A stretch of 64,000 bases of DNA from Haloferax massiliensis (GTDB taxonomy: Archaea > Halobacteriota > Halobacteria > Halobacteriales > Haloferacaceae), in NCBI RefSeq assembly GCF_001368915.1, contig NZ_CSTE01000003.1, positions 1 through 64,000 on the forward strand. The letters are read 5' to 3'. Below are positions 61,272 through 64,000 of the stretch, one piece after another. A program made the position numbers and the translations under genes. The notes below the pieces were generated by a model. It had not been told where the DNA came from and searched no databases. It saw only the letters and a program-made list of their open reading frames with translations. How positions within the stretch are numbered: position 1 is the stretch's first letter; the number at the start of each line of letters is the position of its first letter.

Positions 61272-62447
61272 ATGGGAGAGATTCAACTCACCGACCTGAC
61301 GAAGCGCTTCGGCGACACCGTCGCCGTCGACGACCTCTCGCTCGACATCGACGACGAGGAGTTCCTCGTTCTCGTCGGTCCCTCGGGGTGCGGCAAGTCG
61401 ACGACGCTCCGGATGCTCGCCGGCTTGGAGACCCCGACCAGCGGCGACATCTACATCGGCGGGGACCACATGAACTACCGCGTCCCGCAGAACCGCGACA
61501 TCGCGATGGTGTTCCAGGACTACGCGCTGTACCCGCACATGACCGTCCGGCAGAACATCCGGTTCGGGCTGGAAGAAGAGGAAGGGTACACGTCTGCGGA
61601 GCGCGACGAGCGCGTCGTCGAGGTCGCCGAGACGCTCGGCATCTCGGACCTGCTCGACCGGAAACCCGACGAACTCTCCGGCGGCCAGCAACAGCGTGTC
61701 GCCCTCGGTCGCGCCATCGTGCGTGACCCGGAGGTGTTCCTGATGGACGAGCCGCTGTCCAACTTGGACGCCAAACTGCGCGCGGAGATGCGCACCGAAC
61801 TCCAGAACCTACAGGACCAACTCGCGGTCACGACCGTCTACGTCACCCACAACCAGACCGAGGCGATGACGATGGCCGACCGCATCGCCGTCATGGACGA
61901 CGGCGAACTCCAACAGGTGGCCTCTCCCTTCGAGTGCTACCACCGCCCGAACAACCTGTTCGTCGCGGAGTTCATCGGCGAGCCGATGATAAACCTCGTC
62001 CGCGGGACGCGCTCGGAGACGACGTTCGTCGGCGAGCACTTCTCGTACCCGCTCGACGAAGACGTGATGGAGTCCGTCGGCGCCCGCGAGGACCTCGTCT
62101 TGGGGATTCGCCCCGAAGACATCGCGGTCGTTGACGCGACGACCGACGACACCGCCGACGACACCGCCGACGACACCGCGCTCGGCGACCACGAACTCCG
62201 GATGGACGTGACCGTCGTGGAACCCCACGGCGACCAGAACGTCCTCCACCTCTCGCACCCGGACCAACCCTCCGCCGACGACGCCCTGCAGGCGGTCACG
62301 GAGGGGATGCACCTCGTCACGCGGGGCGACCGCGTCACGGTGACGATTCCGCCGGACAAGATTCACGTGTTCGACGCGGAGACCGGAACCGCGGTGCACA
62401 ACCGCCGCTACGACCAGGAAGCCGACCGCACGCAACTCGAACAGTAG
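61272..62447 (+). CDS. xacJ: Pentose ABC importer ATPase 1
   Basis: A 391-residue MalK/UgpC-type ATPase. Walker A GPSGCGKST, signature LSGGQQQRVALGRAI, Walker B VFLMDEPLSNLDAKLR, then two TOBE-like regulatory domains. A (DDTA)3 repeat at 62145-62180 lies in the C-terminal part, coded by three 12-bp tandem units. The next gene is a second ATPase of the same type, so the pump probably uses a heterodimer. Confidence 0.87.
   Translation: MGEIQLTDLTKRFGDTVAVDDLSLDIDDEEFLVLVGPSGCGKSTTLRMLAGLETPTSGDIYIGGDHMNYRVPQNRDIAMVFQDYALYPHMTVRQNIRFGLEEEEGYTSAERDERVVEVAETLGISDLLDRKPDELSGGQQQRVALGRAIVRDPEVFLMDEPLSNLDAKLRAEMRTELQNLQDQLAVTTVYVTHNQTEAMTMADRIAVMDDGELQQVASPFECYHRPNNLFVAEFIGEPMINLVRGTRSETTFVGEHFSYPLDEDVMESVGAREDLVLGIRPEDIAVVDATTDDTADDTADDTALGDHELRMDVTVVEPHGDQNVLHLSHPDQPSADDALQAVTEGMHLVTRGDRVTVTIPPDKIHVFDAETGTAVHNRRYDQEADRTQLEQ
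62145..62180 (+). repeat. Three 12-bp in-frame tandem units in xacJ
   Basis: gacgacaccgcc repeated three times (last base of the third differs), coding (DDTA)3 in a linker of the C-terminal domain. A candidate site of length variation between strains. Confidence 0.9.
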
Positions 62448-62449
62448 CC

Positions 62450-63601
62450 ATGGCACGATTAACACTCGACGACGTGACGAAGGTGTACACTGACGACGGC
62501 GGCGGCGACATCGTCGCCGTCGAAGACCTCTCGCTCGACATCGACGACGGGGAGTTCCTCGTGCTCGTCGGTCCCTCGGGGTGCGGGAAGTCGACGACGC
62601 TCCGGATGATGGCGGGCCTCGAAACCGTCACCGAGGGCGAGCTCAGACTCGAAGAGCGCGTCCTCAACGACGTGTCCGCGCAGGACCGGGACATCGCGAT
62701 GGTGTTCCAGTCGTACGCGCTGTACCCGCACAAGAGCGTCCGCGGGAACATGTCGTTCGGTCTCGAAGAGTCGACCGACCTCCCTGACGACGAGATACGT
62801 CAGCGGGTCGAAGAGACGACCGATATGCTCGGCATCTCGGACCTGCTCGACCGCAAGCCCGGACAGCTTTCGGGCGGCCAGCAACAGCGGGTCGCGCTGG
62901 GGCGGGCCATCGTCCGTGACCCGGAAGTGTTCCTGATGGACGAGCCGCTGTCCAACTTGGACGCCAAACTCCGGGCGGAGATGCGGACCGAACTCCAGCG
63001 CCTGCAAGGGGAACTCGGTGTCACGACCGTCTACGTCACCCACGACCAGACCGAGGCGATGACGATGGGCGACCGCGTCGCCGTCCTCGACGACGGCGAA
63101 CTCCAGCAGGTCGGCACGCCGCTGGACTGCTACCACCGCCCGAACAACCTGTTCGTCGCGGGCTTCATCGGCGAACCGTCGATGAACTTCTTCGACGGGT
63201 CACTGGAAGGCGACACCTTCGGCGGCGACGGCTTCGACTACCCGCTTTCGGGCGCGACCAGAGACCAACTCGGCGACGTGAGCTCCCTCACACTCGGTAT
63301 CCGGCCCGAGGACGTCGCGGTCGGAGACCAGCGGTCGAGCGGCCGAACGTTCGACGCCGAGGTCGTCGTCGTCGAGCCGCAGGGGAACGAGAACACCGTC
63401 CACCTGCGGTTCGTCGGCGGGGGCGAGGGGACCCAGTTCACCGCCACCACGACCGGCAAGTCGAGAGTCGAAGCGGGCGACCGCACGACCGTCTCGTTCC
63501 CCGAAGACGCGGTTCACCTGTTCGACGGGGAGACCGGCGACGCGCTGAAGAACCGAGAGCTCCCGTCGAACCGCGCCATCGGCGCGTTCGTCTCGGACTG
63601 A
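62450..63601 (+). CDS. xacK: Pentose ABC importer ATPase 2
   Basis: A 383-residue MalK-type ATPase, closely similar to the preceding one (GPSGCGKSTTLRMMAGLE; LSGGQQQRVALGRAI; FLMDEPLSNLDAKLR). The C-terminal regulatory part (about residues 240-383) diverges most from its partner. The two genes probably arose by duplication. Start 2 bp after the previous stop, all five genes in one operon. Confidence 0.87.
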   Translation: MARLTLDDVTKVYTDDGGGDIVAVEDLSLDIDDGEFLVLVGPSGCGKSTTLRMMAGLETVTEGELRLEERVLNDVSAQDRDIAMVFQSYALYPHKSVRGNMSFGLEESTDLPDDEIRQRVEETTDMLGISDLLDRKPGQLSGGQQQRVALGRAIVRDPEVFLMDEPLSNLDAKLRAEMRTELQRLQGELGVTTVYVTHDQTEAMTMGDRVAVLDDGELQQVGTPLDCYHRPNNLFVAGFIGEPSMNFFDGSLEGDTFGGDGFDYPLSGATRDQLGDVSSLTLGIRPEDVAVGDQRSSGRTFDAEVVVVEPQGNENTVHLRFVGGGEGTQFTATTTGKSRVEAGDRTTVSFPEDAVHLFDGETGDALKNRELPSNRAIGAFVSD

Positions 63602-63869
63602 CCGGTCACCGCTTTCTGCGCTTTCTGTTTCTCGTCCGCGGTTCGCGCGCCGTTCTCAGCCGTCGAGCTATCCGCGTCGGCGTAGCGACTGTCTCCGCGA
63701 ATCGCGTCGCTCCGGTATCGAACTCCAGCGAGTGAAAAGGCGGCCGCGACGGCGCGCCGCGAGCCGAGAGACGCTCACTTCTCTCGTCCGCGGTGGTGCG
63801 TCCGGGTTATGGGTGTTGCATGTCAGGTTGATGCGGCCGCCGTGGGACAGTCTCGTCCTCGGTGTCGGC
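63602..63869. other. Convergent gap between xacK and the dehydratase gene
   Basis: 268 bp between two converging stops. I see no gene and no clear hairpin; it presumably holds the transcription ends of both operons. Confidence 0.5.
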
Positions 63870-64000
63870 TTACTCCTCGTCGAAGAGAGTCTCCCCTTCG
63901 ACCATGTGTTCTCCGACGGCGTCGAGGTCGAGCGTCAGCCCGAGACCGGGCTTCTCGGGAATCTCCATCCGACCGTTCTGAATCAGGTCGTCCTCCTCGA
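63870..64000 (-). CDS. xacD: Enolase-superfamily sugar-acid dehydratase, C-terminal end only
   Basis: The last 43 codons of a minus-strand gene: LIQNGRMEIPEKPGLGLTLD and then a tail ending LFDEE. The pattern (short beta strand, P-x-x-PGLG, acidic) is the usual C-terminus of mandelate-racemase/enolase-superfamily acid-sugar dehydratases. In Haloferax volcanii the xylonate/arabinonate dehydratase XacD stands next to xacK, so that identity is likely. The rest lies outside the window. Confidence 0.72.
   Translation of the reverse strand, partial: EEDDLIQNGRMEIPEKPGLGLTLDLDAVGEHMVEGETLFDEE

Overview
The window is haloarchaeal DNA, most like Haloferax. It is GC-rich, its proteins are strongly acidic, it carries Tat-type lipoprotein signals (RR followed by a lipobox Cys), Bat-like HTH_10 regulators, a TATA-binding protein and an Orc1/Cdc6 protein, and promoters are TATA-type with several apparently leaderless starts. 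The gene content (dms operon, an origin with its own orc gene, parA, vapBC, a xac pentose cluster) matches what I remember of the Haloferax volcanii megaplasmid pHV4, so I read it as the origin-proximal part of a pHV4-like megaplasmid. The replicon assignment is inference.

Layout. 0-4 kb: partial Tat lipoprotein, small membrane protein, AspT/YidE-type permease, membrane GT2 glycosyltransferase. 4-13.4 kb: DMSO/TMAO respiration genes dmsR-E-A-B-C-D, then a Moco-domain protein, mobA and a molybdate/tungstate uptake pair (modAB) joined to mobA by an unusual 20-bp tandem repeat. 13.5-19.8 kb: MaoC hydratase, aldehyde dehydrogenase, Spo0M, aldo/keto reductase, FemAB-like transferase, FMN-binding protein. 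19.8-22.8 kb: thiamine-salvage operon with two TenA types and an SSS transporter. 23-25.6 kb: TBP gene, replication origin with eight ORB-like repeats in two opposed sets, orc1/cdc6. 25.7-27.3 kb: M20 peptidase and GlcG/HbpS-like protein. 27.5-40.1 kb: an island that reads as N-methylated glycine (glycine betaine type) catabolism: BCCT transporter plus a small membrane partner, Rieske N-demethylase, dimethylglycine-dehydrogenase-like fusion, monomeric sarcosine oxidase, GlyA and an IlvA-type dehydratase, with a Bat-like regulator in the middle. 40.2-42.2 kb: maintenance module vapBC and parA plus an acidic partner. 42.4-50.8 kb: SLC13-type carrier, another Bat-like regulator and an oligopeptide ABC transporter whose binding protein looks circularly permuted. 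51-64 kb: sugar and sugar-acid catabolism (MDR and SDR dehydrogenases, FAH-family 2-keto-3-deoxypentonate dehydratase, a wrecked xylose dehydrogenase gene, Gfo/Idh dehydrogenase, SMP-30 lactonase, SDR) and the five-gene xacGHIJK-type ABC importer, ending in the C-terminus of an enolase-superfamily dehydratase.

How the parts fit. Mo uptake and MobA supply the bis-MGD cofactor that DmsA needs. The betaine island would import a common osmolyte and take it through dimethylglycine, sarcosine, glycine and serine to pyruvate. The pentose cluster would import and oxidise xylose/arabinose to 2-oxoglutarate, although its dedicated xylose dehydrogenase is broken here. No rRNA, tRNA, CRISPR array or intact insertion sequence was seen.
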